This document shows positions 1-7,587 of a stretch of 64,000 nt of DNA, one piece after another. The stretch is taken from positions 1,484,679 to 1,548,678 of the forward strand of contig NZ_CP041765.1 in assembly GCF_007559025.1 (NCBI RefSeq), in the 5' to 3' direction. Source of the stretch: Tomitella fengzijianii. Its GTDB lineage: Bacteria; Actinomycetota; Actinomycetes; Mycobacteriales; Mycobacteriaceae. Position 1 is the first letter of the stretch. Each line of letters begins with the position of its first letter. The notes under the pieces were generated by a model, which worked only from the letters and a program-made list of their open reading frames with translations, had not been told where the DNA came from and ran no database searches. A program made the position numbers and the translations under genes.

Positions 1-34
1 CCCGCGCTTCAGCGCGGAGGGCAGCGGAAACTGA
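1..34 (+). CDS. eno: enolase, C-terminal end only (partial)
   Basis: Reading from base 2, the frame encodes PRFSAEGSGN and a TGA at 32-34. A Pro-Arg-Phe close to the C-terminus is typical of actinobacterial enolase, and enolase (Rv1023) directly precedes the FtsB-like gene in M. tuberculosis. The TGA overlaps the next gene's ATG by one base, which indicates translational coupling. Only ten residues are visible, so the call rests on synteny plus this tail. Confidence 0.65.
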   Translation, partial: PRFSAEGSGN

Positions 35-756
35 TGGCGGAGCGGGGCAGGCGGCGGCCGGAGGGCAGCCCGGGCGGCAGGGAACCGGGGCGCAGCGCGC
101 GCACCCGGGACCCGCGCTCGCGCTCGTCCGGCCGCGCGCAGGCCCCGCAGTCGTCATCCGCCAGGCGCGCCGCCACAGCTGCGCAGGCGCGCAGGGGCTC
201 GGCGTCGGCCGCGTCCCGGACGGGCGCGGCCGCACGGTCGGGGTCGTCGGCGCGCGCCGGATCGGGGTCGCTGATCACGCGGGCCACACGCTCATGGCAG
301 CGGCTGTCGGAGCGGACCGAAGGCACGGGCACGGGCATGTCGCCGCGCCGGGTCGTCGTCGTCATCGTCATGGTGTGCTTCTTGGCGCTGGCGCTCGCCA
401 ATCCGGTGCGGACGTACTTCACGCAGCGTCAGGACGTGGCGGAAGCGGCGGCCCACCACGACGAGCTGGTGGCGCAGATCGCCGAGCTCGAAAAGAAGGA
501 AAAGCTTCTCGAAGACCCCGACTACCTCCGCGCACAGGCGCGCGACAGGCTGGGCTTCGTCGAGGCCGGCCGCACCCCGTACATCGTCGAGCTTCCCGGC
601 GACCCGGTCGAGGCGCAGGAGCAGCACGACAAGGCCGTGGCGCAGGCCCGCCCGTGGTACGGGTCGGTGTGGGATTCCGTCTCTCATGCCGCCGATGACT
701 CCGATGTGCCGGTGCCCAATGTGATCCCCGCGCCCGCGCCCCCGCCCGGCGGATGA
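34..756 (+). CDS. FtsB/DivIC-like septum formation protein
   Basis: Protein of 240 residues, similar in place and design to Rv1024. Residues 1-100 are Arg/Ser/Ala-rich and probably disordered on the cytoplasmic side. One membrane helix follows (about 108-128, with VVVVIVMVCFLALALA). Next is an extracytoplasmic coiled coil (about 135-165, with ELVAQIAELEKKEKLLED) and the DivIC-type motif LRAQARDRLGFVEAGRTPYI, then a Pro/Ala-rich tail. Family members act in the FtsB-FtsL-FtsQ divisome subcomplex that licenses septal wall synthesis. The ATG overlaps the eno stop. The long N-terminal extension is usual for mycolata. Confidence 0.85.
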   Translation: MAERGRRRPEGSPGGREPGRSARTRDPRSRSSGRAQAPQSSSARRAATAAQARRGSASAASRTGAAARSGSSARAGSGSLITRATRSWQRLSERTEGTGTGMSPRRVVVVIVMVCFLALALANPVRTYFTQRQDVAEAAAHHDELVAQIAELEKKEKLLEDPDYLRAQARDRLGFVEAGRTPYIVELPGDPVEAQEQHDKAVAQARPWYGSVWDSVSHAADDSDVPVPNVIPAPAPPPGG

Positions 757-841
757 CGGATCATCGACCGGCGCCCGGTGCGGCGCCGCAGGCCGGGCGC
801 CCGCAGCTCAGACAACCCGCTCCCGGAGAGGTGATACACCG

Positions 842-1429
842 GTGATCGAACCAGACGACGACCCTGCCCTCGCGGCGGACCTCGCCGTTGTCGCCGAGCA
901 GCTCGGCCGCATTCCGCGCGGCGTGCTGGCGGTCGCGTACCGCTGCCCGGACGGCGTCCCCGCTGTGGTCCGCACCGCGCCGCGACTCCCGGACGGCACG
1001 CCGTTCCCCACGCTGTACTACCTGACCGAGCCGCGGCTCACAGCGGCCGTGGGCAGGCTCGAATCCGGCGGGCTCATGCGGGAGATGAGCGACAGGCTCA
1101 CGCGTGATCCCGCGCTGGCCGCCGCGTACCGGGTCGCGCACCAGGACTACTTGGCCGAGCGGAACGCGCTCGAGGACCTCGGCACCGACTTCACCGGCGG
1201 CGGCATGCCCGAGCGGGTCAAGTGCCTGCACGTGCTCGCCGCGCATGCGCTGGTGCGTGGTCCCGGCACCAATCCGCTGGGCGACGAGGCGGTCGCGATG
1301 ATCGCCGACGGACCGGACGGGGGAGCGGCGCTGCGCGGCGCCGCGGTCCCTGCAGACTGGCCACGGCTGGACGAGCTTCCCTTCCAGGGAAGCGCGGGCG
1401 CCGAAGGCGCGGAAGAGGGGCGGGAATGA
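842..1429 (+). CDS. DUF501 family protein
   Basis: 195 residues starting at GTG 842, with a GGAG-type Shine-Dalgarno about ten bases upstream. The protein carries the conserved DUF501 blocks, including PTLYYLTEPRL, SRLESGGLM-like GRLESGGLMREM, and the C-terminal MPERVKCLHVLAAHAL. It is the ortholog in position of Rv1025. Members lie almost invariably between divIC/ftsB-like and ppx genes in actinobacteria, but no biochemical function is established. It overlaps the downstream phosphatase gene by four bases (ATGA), so the two are probably co-translated. Confidence 0.9.
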   Translation: MIEPDDDPALAADLAVVAEQLGRIPRGVLAVAYRCPDGVPAVVRTAPRLPDGTPFPTLYYLTEPRLTAAVGRLESGGLMREMSDRLTRDPALAAAYRVAHQDYLAERNALEDLGTDFTGGGMPERVKCLHVLAAHALVRGPGTNPLGDEAVAMIADGPDGGAALRGAAVPADWPRLDELPFQGSAGAEGAEEGRE

Positions 1430-2385
1430 GCAGGGTAGCGGCGGTGGACTGCGGCACGAACTCGATCCGGCTCCTCGTGGCGGACGTCGGCGGCGACTCC
1501 GGCGGCGCGGCGGGCCCGCTCGCGGACGTCGCCCGGGAGATGCGGGTGGTGCGGCTCGGCCAGGGCGTCGACGCCACCGGCGCTTTCGTCCCGGAGGCGA
1601 TCGCCCGTACCCGCGTGGCCCTCGAGGAGTACGCGGGGATCATCGCGGACACGGGGGCGACCTCCGTGCGGATGGTGGCGACGTCCGCCACCCGCGACGC
1701 CGCGAACCGCGACGAGTTCTTCGACATGACCGCCGAGGTGCTGGGTGCGGTGATCCCCGGCGCGGTCGCCGAGGTCATCAGCGGGGACGAGGAGGCCGAA
1801 CTGTCGTTCGCGGGCGCCGTCGGCGAGCTCGGCGCGGACGGCGGGCCGTTCGCGGTGGTGGACCTGGGCGGCGGCTCCACGGAGATCGTGCTCGGCGATG
1901 ACGCGGGGGTCCACGCGGCCCGGTCGTCGGACATCGGCTGCGTCCGGCTCACGGAGCGGTGCCTGCCCGGCGATCCGCCCGGCGCCGGCGAGGTGGCCGA
2001 CGCCGAGGAATTCATCGCCGAACGGTTCGCCGCCGCGCTCGACGTGGTGCCGGTGGAGCGGGCGCGGACGTGGGTGGGGGTCGCGGGCACGATGACCACC
2101 ATCGCCGCCATCGCGCTGGGCCTGGACCGCTACGACCCCGAGCGAATCCACCTGGCTCGGATCCCGTTCGACCGGTTGCGGGACGTGTGCGACCGGCTCG
2201 TCGCGATGACCCGCGAGGAGCGTGCCGCGCTCCCGGTGATGCACCCGGGCCGCGTGGACGTGATCGGCGGGGGCGCGCTGATCACGCGCGCGCTGGCGAG
2301 GGTCTTCGAAGAGCGGGCCGGCATCGGCGAACTCGTGGTGAGCGAGCACGACATCCTCGACGGGATCGCGCTGTCGATCGGATAG
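1426..2385 (+). CDS. Ppx/GppA exopolyphosphatase family protein
   Basis: 319 residues, from the ATG that overlaps the DUF501 stop (ATGA). It has the sugar-kinase/Hsp70-like fold signatures of Ppx/GppA: phosphate-1 motif AAVDCGTNSIRLLVAD near the N-terminus, ATSATRDAANRDEF, the SGDEEAELSFAGAV block, and the phosphate-2 motif VVDLGGGSTEIVLG. The C-terminal part has GGGALI. It corresponds to Rv1026 (ppx2-type, short, single two-lobed phosphatase domain without the C-terminal HD domain of E. coli Ppx). The expected role is hydrolysis of polyphosphate or (p)ppGpp-related nucleotides. Substrate cannot be decided from sequence. Confidence 0.9.
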   Translation: MSRVAAVDCGTNSIRLLVADVGGDSGGAAGPLADVAREMRVVRLGQGVDATGAFVPEAIARTRVALEEYAGIIADTGATSVRMVATSATRDAANRDEFFDMTAEVLGAVIPGAVAEVISGDEEAELSFAGAVGELGADGGPFAVVDLGGGSTEIVLGDDAGVHAARSSDIGCVRLTERCLPGDPPGAGEVADAEEFIAERFAAALDVVPVERARTWVGVAGTMTTIAAIALGLDRYDPERIHLARIPFDRLRDVCDRLVAMTREERAALPVMHPGRVDVIGGGALITRALARVFEERAGIGELVVSEHDILDGIALSIG

Positions 2386-2609
2386 AGCACTCCGTCGGGT
2401 TCGCCGGCGTGCGGCGGGGAGTCGGAGCGCCACGATGGGTTGTGCGGTCCCGGCCGCTTCCCTCGACCGGGACCGACCCAATGATAGAACATGCATTCGG
2501 ATGAGCGCTATAGCGGCCGACGTCGGGCTGTATGGATCGAGACCGCATCGGCGCGCGATAGTGTGCAGATGCCAAGGCCTCGGGGACGATCGATGTCCGC
2601 TGCGGCCGC

Positions 2610-2683
2610 GCCCCCATAGCCCAATTGGCAGAGGCAGCCGACTTAAAATCGGCACAGTGTCGGTTCGAGTCCGACTGGGGGCA
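2610..2683 (+). tRNA. tRNA with UAA anticodon (leucine), short variable loop
   Basis: A full cloverleaf can be folded. The acceptor arms are 2610-2616 and 2676-2682 (7 bp, GCCCCCA with TGGGGGC). The D-arm is GCC/GGC with GG in the loop. The anticodon stem is GCCGA/TCGGC around loop CTTAAAA, giving anticodon TAA. The T-arm is GTCGG-TTCGAGT-CCGAC. Discriminator A is at 2683; CC but not the final A is encoded. The variable loop has only five bases (ACAGT), whereas ordinary bacterial tRNA-Leu is class II with a long variable arm. The anticodon identity is clear; the aminoacylation identity is inferred. Confidence 0.9.
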
Positions 2684-2728
2684 CCGAGATCGTCCTGGAA
2701 GCCGGCTCCAGGACGGTTCGGCGTCGCG

Positions 2729-3439
2729 TCACACCGGTGAGAGCAGGTCCGGGCTGTTGTTGCGGGGGCTGTTCACTGCGGTGGAGACCTCGTAGGCGTC
2801 GAGGCGCGGGTCGGGCACCGAGCGGATCAGCGCCTCGACGTCCTCACGCACGTCCAGCCCGCGATCGAGCCACGGCCCGTGGAACTCCGGCGGCAGCACC
2901 AGCGGGCACCGGTCGTGGATGCGGCCCAGCTCGTCGGTGGCCGGCCGGGTGAGGATCGTCGCCGTCCACAGCCAGCGGTCCGGGTCGTCGTCCGACTTGT
3001 CCGGGTCGCGCCACATCTCGTAGAGCCCCGCCATCGCCAGCGCACCGTCGCCGGGGTGCAGGAAGTGCGGCACTTTTCTCCCGTCGCGCTTCTCCCACTC
3101 GTAGTAGCCGTCGGCGGGTATGACCGCACGACGCGAGCGCGCCGCCGACCGGAACGACGGCTTGGTCGTGACGGTCTCCGAACGCGCATTGATGAGCTTG
3201 TTGCCGATGGAGCGGTCCTTGGCCCACGAGGGCACCAGCCCCCAGCGTGCGGTGCGAACCTGCCGGACCGGCTCGCCCTCCTCGTCGGCGGGCGGCCGCT
3301 CGAGGACCATCCGCATTGGCTGGGTGGGCGCGACGTTGTACGAGGCGGGCAGCTCCTCGCCCACGACCTCCGCCTCGTCCACGTCGAACATCGACCGCAT
3401 CTCCCGGTCCGTGATCGTGGTGGCGAACCGTCCGCACAT
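2729..3439 (-). CDS. SOS response-associated peptidase (SRAP/HMCES/YedK family)
   Basis: 236 residues beginning MCGRFA, in which Cys2 becomes the mature N-terminal nucleophile that forms a thiazolidine crosslink with abasic sites in single-stranded DNA. Other family blocks are visible: YNVAPTQPMRMV, RWGLVPSWAKD, NARSETVTTKPSF (conserved Asn), CVIPADGYYEW-like AVIPADGYYEWEK (conserved Glu), and HDRCPLVLPPE near the C-terminus, where the conserved His lies. The role is to shield abasic sites during replication. I looked for an actinobacterial LexA box upstream and did not see one. Confidence 0.93.
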   Translation of the reverse strand: MCGRFATTITDREMRSMFDVDEAEVVGEELPASYNVAPTQPMRMVLERPPADEEGEPVRQVRTARWGLVPSWAKDRSIGNKLINARSETVTTKPSFRSAARSRRAVIPADGYYEWEKRDGRKVPHFLHPGDGALAMAGLYEMWRDPDKSDDDPDRWLWTATILTRPATDELGRIHDRCPLVLPPEFHGPWLDRGLDVREDVEALIRSVPDPRLDAYEVSTAVNSPRNNSPDLLSPV

Positions 3440-3557
3440 CGTGCCCTCCCGCGGTTTTCGATCTTGACGGTCACCTCAATTGAACAGCACATCGGCGCCT
3501 GCGGGGGATTCACCACCGCGCAACCGCCTGCGGCGCGGGCGAGCGCGAGAGTGCGGG

Positions 3558-3585
3558 TTGATCCGGACGTCCGGGTAGGTAGGCT
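3558..3585 (+). promoter_or_regulatory. candidate sigma-A-type promoter for the Bax-inhibitor-like gene
   Basis: TTGATC at 3558-3563 and TAGGCT at 3580-3585, spaced by 16 bases, about 130 bases upstream of the GTG at 3713. The gap 3440-3712 between the divergent SRAP and Bax-inhibitor-like genes holds nothing else gene-like. Judged by eye only. Confidence 0.3.
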
Positions 3586-3712
3586 CACACCACACCTGCC
3601 CGACATCCGGGAACTGTCCGCAGACCGCGCTCGTTGAGCAGGTGAGAGGCCGGAAATCCCCGGCACGGCGCCGCGTGCAGCGCGGTGAACCACCACAGGA
3701 GGGACCAACGCG

Positions 3713-4609
3713 GTGCGTCAAAGCAGCAACCCCGTGTTCAAGGACCTGAACAAGGAGTACGGCCGCTACGCCACGTTCGGAGGCAACGCGGCCGGCGGTG
3801 CGCCCCAGGTAGGCCGCGCGGCAACGGGCCAGTACCCGCAGGGGCAGCACCCGCAGGCCGGTCAGTACCCGGGCCAGCCCGCCCCCGAGCAGTACCGTGC
3901 GGAGCCCAGCGGCCGCGCGATGACCATCGACGACATCGTCACCAAGACCGCGATGACCCTGGGCGTGCTCACCATCGCGGCGGTCATCTCGTTCGTGCTG
4001 GTCAATGGCAACGAATCGCTCGCGATGCCGCTCACGTTCGGCGGCATGATCGTGGGCCTGGGCTTGTCGCTGTTCGCGATCTTCACCCGTCGCACGGACA
4101 AGCCGGCATTGGTGCTGGCCTATGCGGCGGCCGAGGGCGTGTTCCTCGGCGCGATCTCCTATCTGTTCGCCAACATCGCCATCGGTGAGGGCGGCCCGCC
4201 CGGGAACACGATCATCGTCCAGGCGGTCGTCGGCACGTTCGGCGTCTTTTTCGGCATGCTCGTCGTCTACAAGACCGGCGCCATCCGCGTCACGCCCAAG
4301 TTCACCAAGATGATCGTGGGCGCACTGTTCGGCGTCCTCGCGCTGATGGTCGTCAACCTCATCGCGAGCTTCTTCATCGACGGCGGCCTGGGCCTGCGCG
4401 ACGGCGGCCCCATCGCCATCATCTTCAGCCTGGTGTGCATCGGGCTGGCGGCCATGAGCTTCCTCATCGACTTCGACGAGGCCGACAAGCTCATCCGCAT
4501 GGGCGCGCCGGAGAAGACCGCCTGGTCGGTGTCCTTCGGGCTCACGGTCACGCTGGTGTGGCTGTATCTGGAGATCCTGCGTCTGCTCAGCTACTTCAGC
4601 AGCGACTAG
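3713..4609 (+). CDS. Bax inhibitor-1/YccA family membrane protein
   Basis: 298 residues, GTG start preceded by a strong AGGAGGG at 3698-3703. The first 65 residues are soluble and rich in Gln/Gly/Pro/Tyr. Seven hydrophobic segments follow, the layout of the actinobacterial YccA/BI-1 group (Rv-type 'Bax inhibitor-1/YccA family'). Recognisable segments include TLGVLTIAAVISFVLV, FFGMLVVYKTGAI and the C-terminal WLYLEILRLLSYFSS. Eukaryotic and B. subtilis relatives are pH-gated calcium leak channels; the function in actinobacteria is not established. A strong terminator follows. Confidence 0.9.
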   Translation: MRQSSNPVFKDLNKEYGRYATFGGNAAGGAPQVGRAATGQYPQGQHPQAGQYPGQPAPEQYRAEPSGRAMTIDDIVTKTAMTLGVLTIAAVISFVLVNGNESLAMPLTFGGMIVGLGLSLFAIFTRRTDKPALVLAYAAAEGVFLGAISYLFANIAIGEGGPPGNTIIVQAVVGTFGVFFGMLVVYKTGAIRVTPKFTKMIVGALFGVLALMVVNLIASFFIDGGLGLRDGGPIAIIFSLVCIGLAAMSFLIDFDEADKLIRMGAPEKTAWSVSFGLTVTLVWLYLEILRLLSYFSSD

Positions 4610-4674
4610 TACCCGCGCCGGCCGCGTCGGGTCCCGGTGGGGCCGGATGCGTGAGCCGAGTGCGTGCAAGCATG

Positions 4675-4712
4675 GGCCCCGCCCGCGGATACCGCGGGCG
4701 GGGCCTTTGCTG
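4675..4712 (+). terminator. rho-independent-type terminator after the BI-1 gene
   Basis: Perfect 14-bp stem, arms 4675-4688 and 4692-4705 (GGCCCCGCCCGCGG and its complement), with a three-base loop ATA, followed by TTTGCT. It lies 65 bases after the BI-1 stop. Confidence 0.8.
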
Positions 4713-4829
4713 CGTCGGGGCGGTCACGGGATACGTCCGCGCAAGTCCGCGCGCCGCGCGCCGGTTCTCGCGCCGCGCGCGCATCGTCCTCTCGCGCGCC
4801 TGCTCCCCGGCGTGTCGCGGCAACCGGCG

Positions 4830-4913
4830 CGCGGCCCGGCAACAAGCGCGCGGCATGTGGCGCGGCCCGGCAACAAGCGCGCGGCATGTGGCGCGGCCCG
4901 GCAACAGGCGCGC
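4830..4913 (+). repeat. 31-bp direct tandem repeat, about 2.7 copies
   Basis: Copy 1 at 4830-4860 and copy 2 at 4861-4891 are identical. Copy 3 starts at 4892 and holds for about 22 bases with one change before diverging. The unit is cytosine/guanine-rich and contains CGGCCCGGCAACAAGCG; a degenerate relative precedes copy 1. The whole 4610-5047 gap (438 bases) between convergent genes contains this repeat and two terminators, with no convincing gene. Confidence 0.85.
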
Positions 4914-4957
4914 AGCGCGCAAACAGCCGCGCCGAACCCTCCGCCGGGCCACGAAAA

Positions 4958-5001
4958 GGCGGGCGCCGCGCGACAGGTGATCCCATCGCGCGGCGCCCGC
5001 C
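4958..5001 (-). terminator. terminator of the thiolase gene
   Basis: Perfect 16-bp inverted repeat, arms 4958-4973 and 4986-5001, with a 12-base loop. On the minus strand the stem is followed by TTTTCG. It lies 46 bases after the thiolase stop codon. Confidence 0.8.
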
Positions 5002-5047
5002 CATCGAGCTCCGATGCCCGGCAGCACATGGCCGCCCGGGCCGGCAA

Positions 5048-6265
5048 TCAGCTGAGGCGCTCGAGCACCATGGCCATGCCCTGGCCGCCGCCGACGCACA
5101 TCGTCTCGACGCCGAACGTCTTGTCCTGCTCGCGCAGGTTGTTCAGCAGCGTGTTCGTGATGCGGGCGCCGGTCATGCCGAACGGGTGGCCCAGCGCGAT
5201 CGCGCCGCCGGAGATGTTGAGCTTGTCCTCGTCGATGCCGAGCTCACGCTGCGAGCCGATCACCTGCACCGCGAAGGCCTCGTTGATCTCGAACAGGTCG
5301 ATGTCGGAGACGGACATGCCCGTGGTCTTGAGAACCTTGCGGGTCGCCTCGATGGGGCCCAGGCCCATGATCTCCGGCGACAGGCCGGTGGCTGCGGTGC
5401 CCACGACGCGGGCGAGCGGGGTGAGGCCCAGCGCCTTGGCCTTGGTGTCGGACATGATCACCAGCGCCGACGCGCCGTCGTTGAGCGGGCAGGCGTTGCC
5501 GGCGGTGACGGTGCCGTCGGGGCGGAACACCGGCTTGAGCTGGGAGACCTTCTCGTAGCTGGTGCCGGGGCGCGGGCCGTCGTCGGTGGAGACCACGGTG
5601 CCGTCGGGCAGGGTCACCGGGGTGATCTCACGCGCGAAGAAGCCGCGGTTGATGGCCTCCTCGGCGCGGTTCTGGCTGCGCACGCCCCAGCGGTCCTGGT
5701 CCTCGCGGGAGATGCCGGTCAGCGACGCGACGTTCTCGGCGGTCTGGCCCATGGAGACGTAGATGTCGGGCAGCTGGCCCTGCTCGCGGGGATCCGACCA
5801 TGCGATGCCGCCCTCGGCGAGCTTCGCGGTGCGGGCTTCGGCGTCGGCGAACAGCGGGTTGTGGGTGTTCGGCCAGCCGTCGGCGTTGCCGGTGGCGAAG
5901 CTGGAGACCGACTCGACGCCGGCCGAGATGAACACGTCGCCCTCTCCCGCGCGGATCGCGTGCATGGCCATGCGGGTGGTCTGCAGCGACGAGGAGCAGT
6001 AGCGGTTGACGGTGACGCCGGGCAGGTGGTCGAACCCGAGCTCGGTGGCCACCACGCGGGCGATGTTGAAGCCCGACTGGCCGCCGGGCTGGCCGCAGCC
6101 CATGTGCAGGTCTTCGATGTCGGCGGGATCCAGCTCGGGGATCTTGTCCAGGGCGGCGCGCACCATCTGGGTGGCGAGGTCGTCCGGGCGCACGTCCTTG
6201 AGTGAACCCTTGCCGGCGCGGCCGATGGGCGAACGGGTCGCGGAGACGATGACAGCCTCAGGCAT
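5048..6265 (-). CDS. acetyl-CoA acetyltransferase (thiolase)
   Basis: 405 residues, a full-length thiolase-superfamily enzyme. The acylated cysteine is C90 in VNRYCSSSLQ. The C-terminal half has the NEAFAVQ block, the GHPFGMTGAR histidine motif (about residue 361) and the second catalytic cysteine in CVGGGQGMAM. It would cleave 3-oxoacyl-CoA with CoA in beta-oxidation, or condense acetyl-CoA. By position it matches M. tuberculosis fadA3 (Rv1074c), which is next to the esterase Rv1075c as here. AGGAGT lies before the ATG. Confidence 0.93.
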   Translation of the reverse strand: MPEAVIVSATRSPIGRAGKGSLKDVRPDDLATQMVRAALDKIPELDPADIEDLHMGCGQPGGQSGFNIARVVATELGFDHLPGVTVNRYCSSSLQTTRMAMHAIRAGEGDVFISAGVESVSSFATGNADGWPNTHNPLFADAEARTAKLAEGGIAWSDPREQGQLPDIYVSMGQTAENVASLTGISREDQDRWGVRSQNRAEEAINRGFFAREITPVTLPDGTVVSTDDGPRPGTSYEKVSQLKPVFRPDGTVTAGNACPLNDGASALVIMSDTKAKALGLTPLARVVGTAATGLSPEIMGLGPIEATRKVLKTTGMSVSDIDLFEINEAFAVQVIGSQRELGIDEDKLNISGGAIALGHPFGMTGARITNTLLNNLREQDKTFGVETMCVGGGQGMAMVLERLS

Positions 6266-6418
6266 GAGGACTCCTTTGCAGGTGACGGACCCCGATCAGA
6301 CCGGGGCCGGTGTGTGATCGACGCCTAGGTGCCGTCGAGGTGCAACCGCGTAGCCGGCCGGCGGCGACGCGACTCGGCTCCTACATTACGTGGCCGGAAA
6401 TCGGAGCTCATTCCGCGC

Positions 6419-7453
6419 TCATAACGCCGCGGTGCGGCGCCCGAGACGGTCGAGGCCGCGGCGGATCCGGGCCACCGGCCGCCGCGATTCGACGGCCGCG
6501 GACACGGTGGGCAACTCCGCGAGCGGTCCGCCGTGCCATTCGCCCAGCTCCGAGCACAGCGCCGGCAGGAGCTGCTCGGCGGCGAGCGTGTAGCCGGCGG
6601 CGGACGGGTGGAATCGGTCCGGGGACAACAGCTTCTCGGGCGTCGCCAGGAACTCGGGGGCGAGCAGGTCGGCCAGCGGCACCGGCCGGCCCCCGGCGGT
6701 GCGGGTGGCGGAGGCCTGCAGGTGCGCCAGCCGCAGCCCCCATCGGCGGGTGACGGCACGCAATGGCTGGGGGATGGCGGTGATCACCCCCAGGTCGGGG
6801 CAGGTGCCGACGACCACGGCCGCTCCGCTGTCATGCAGACGCTGCACCGCATCGCCGAGCCGCGCGGCCGCCTTGTAGGGGGCCTGCGCCGTGGTGACGT
6901 CGTTCGCTCCGACCAGGATCACCGCGGCGTCCGGCGGCGGGCCGGCGATGAACATGGCGTCGACCTGGCTGGCGAGCCCCCGCGAGGTGGCGCCGACGAT
7001 GGCCTTCGTGCTCAGTCGTACGCGCTTGCCGGTCTCGTCCGCGAGCCCGCGGGCGAGCAGCACCCCCGGAACCTCGTCCGGCACCGTGCACCCCAGGCCG
7101 GCGGCCGTGGAGTCGCCGAAGATCATCAGGCTCAGATCGGACGGGCCGAAGCGCTCCGGAGGCTGGAGTTCCCCGTCGGTGTCGGCCGGCGGGTAGACGC
7201 CGTCGGCGCGCGGCGGGCGCCCCCGGGGGCGCCCGATCACGGTGCGCGCCTCCTGCGCCTGGCCTTGCAGGTAGTTGTAGCTCACCCAGGTGGCGGCTCC
7301 GACGCCGGCGCCGGAGCCGAGGGCCGCGGCCCCGACCTTGGCGCCGGTGATGAGCGTGCCGTGACGCCGTGCGGCGGGCGTCGGGATCCGCGCGGCCACG
7401 ACGGCCGGCCCGGCGAGGCGCAGGTGCGGCAGGGGGATGTCGATGGGGACCAC
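6419..7453 (-). CDS. SGNH/GDSL-type esterase, membrane-anchored
   Basis: 344 residues (GTG start). The N-terminus is not a classical signal peptide but contains a hydrophobic stretch (about 36-58, ITGAKVGAAALGSGAGVGAA). The SGNH motifs are all present: GDST with nucleophile Ser115, a Gly in AIVGATSRG, GANDVT with Asn184, and the catalytic DRFHPS near residue 292. Family members hydrolyse ester bonds in lipids or acylated cell-envelope substrates. Position and design match Rv1075c. It is encoded just upstream of the thiolase on the same strand with a 153-base gap. Confidence 0.88.
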   Translation of the reverse strand: MVPIDIPLPHLRLAGPAVVAARIPTPAARRHGTLITGAKVGAAALGSGAGVGAATWVSYNYLQGQAQEARTVIGRPRGRPPRADGVYPPADTDGELQPPERFGPSDLSLMIFGDSTAAGLGCTVPDEVPGVLLARGLADETGKRVRLSTKAIVGATSRGLASQVDAMFIAGPPPDAAVILVGANDVTTAQAPYKAAARLGDAVQRLHDSGAAVVVGTCPDLGVITAIPQPLRAVTRRWGLRLAHLQASATRTAGGRPVPLADLLAPEFLATPEKLLSPDRFHPSAAGYTLAAEQLLPALCSELGEWHGGPLAELPTVSAAVESRRPVARIRRGLDRLGRRTAAL

Positions 7454-7587
7454 CTCCCTCGGACTGCGCGGCGTTCCGGAACGACGGCTTCAAATCTATC
7501 CTGCGCCTCGGCGGCGCGGCGCTGTACGCGGGCGCCGCGCGTCGCCGGGGGATGGAATCCGCCGGGACAGGGCAGTACTATTTCAAG

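Noticed and set aside
3440-3480. A LexA box upstream of the SRAP peptidase
   Set aside because: No TCGAAC-N4-GTTCGA-like sequence was found in the gap.
4830-4913. A small CRISPR array
   Set aside because: The 31-bp units follow each other directly without spacers, and no cas genes are near.
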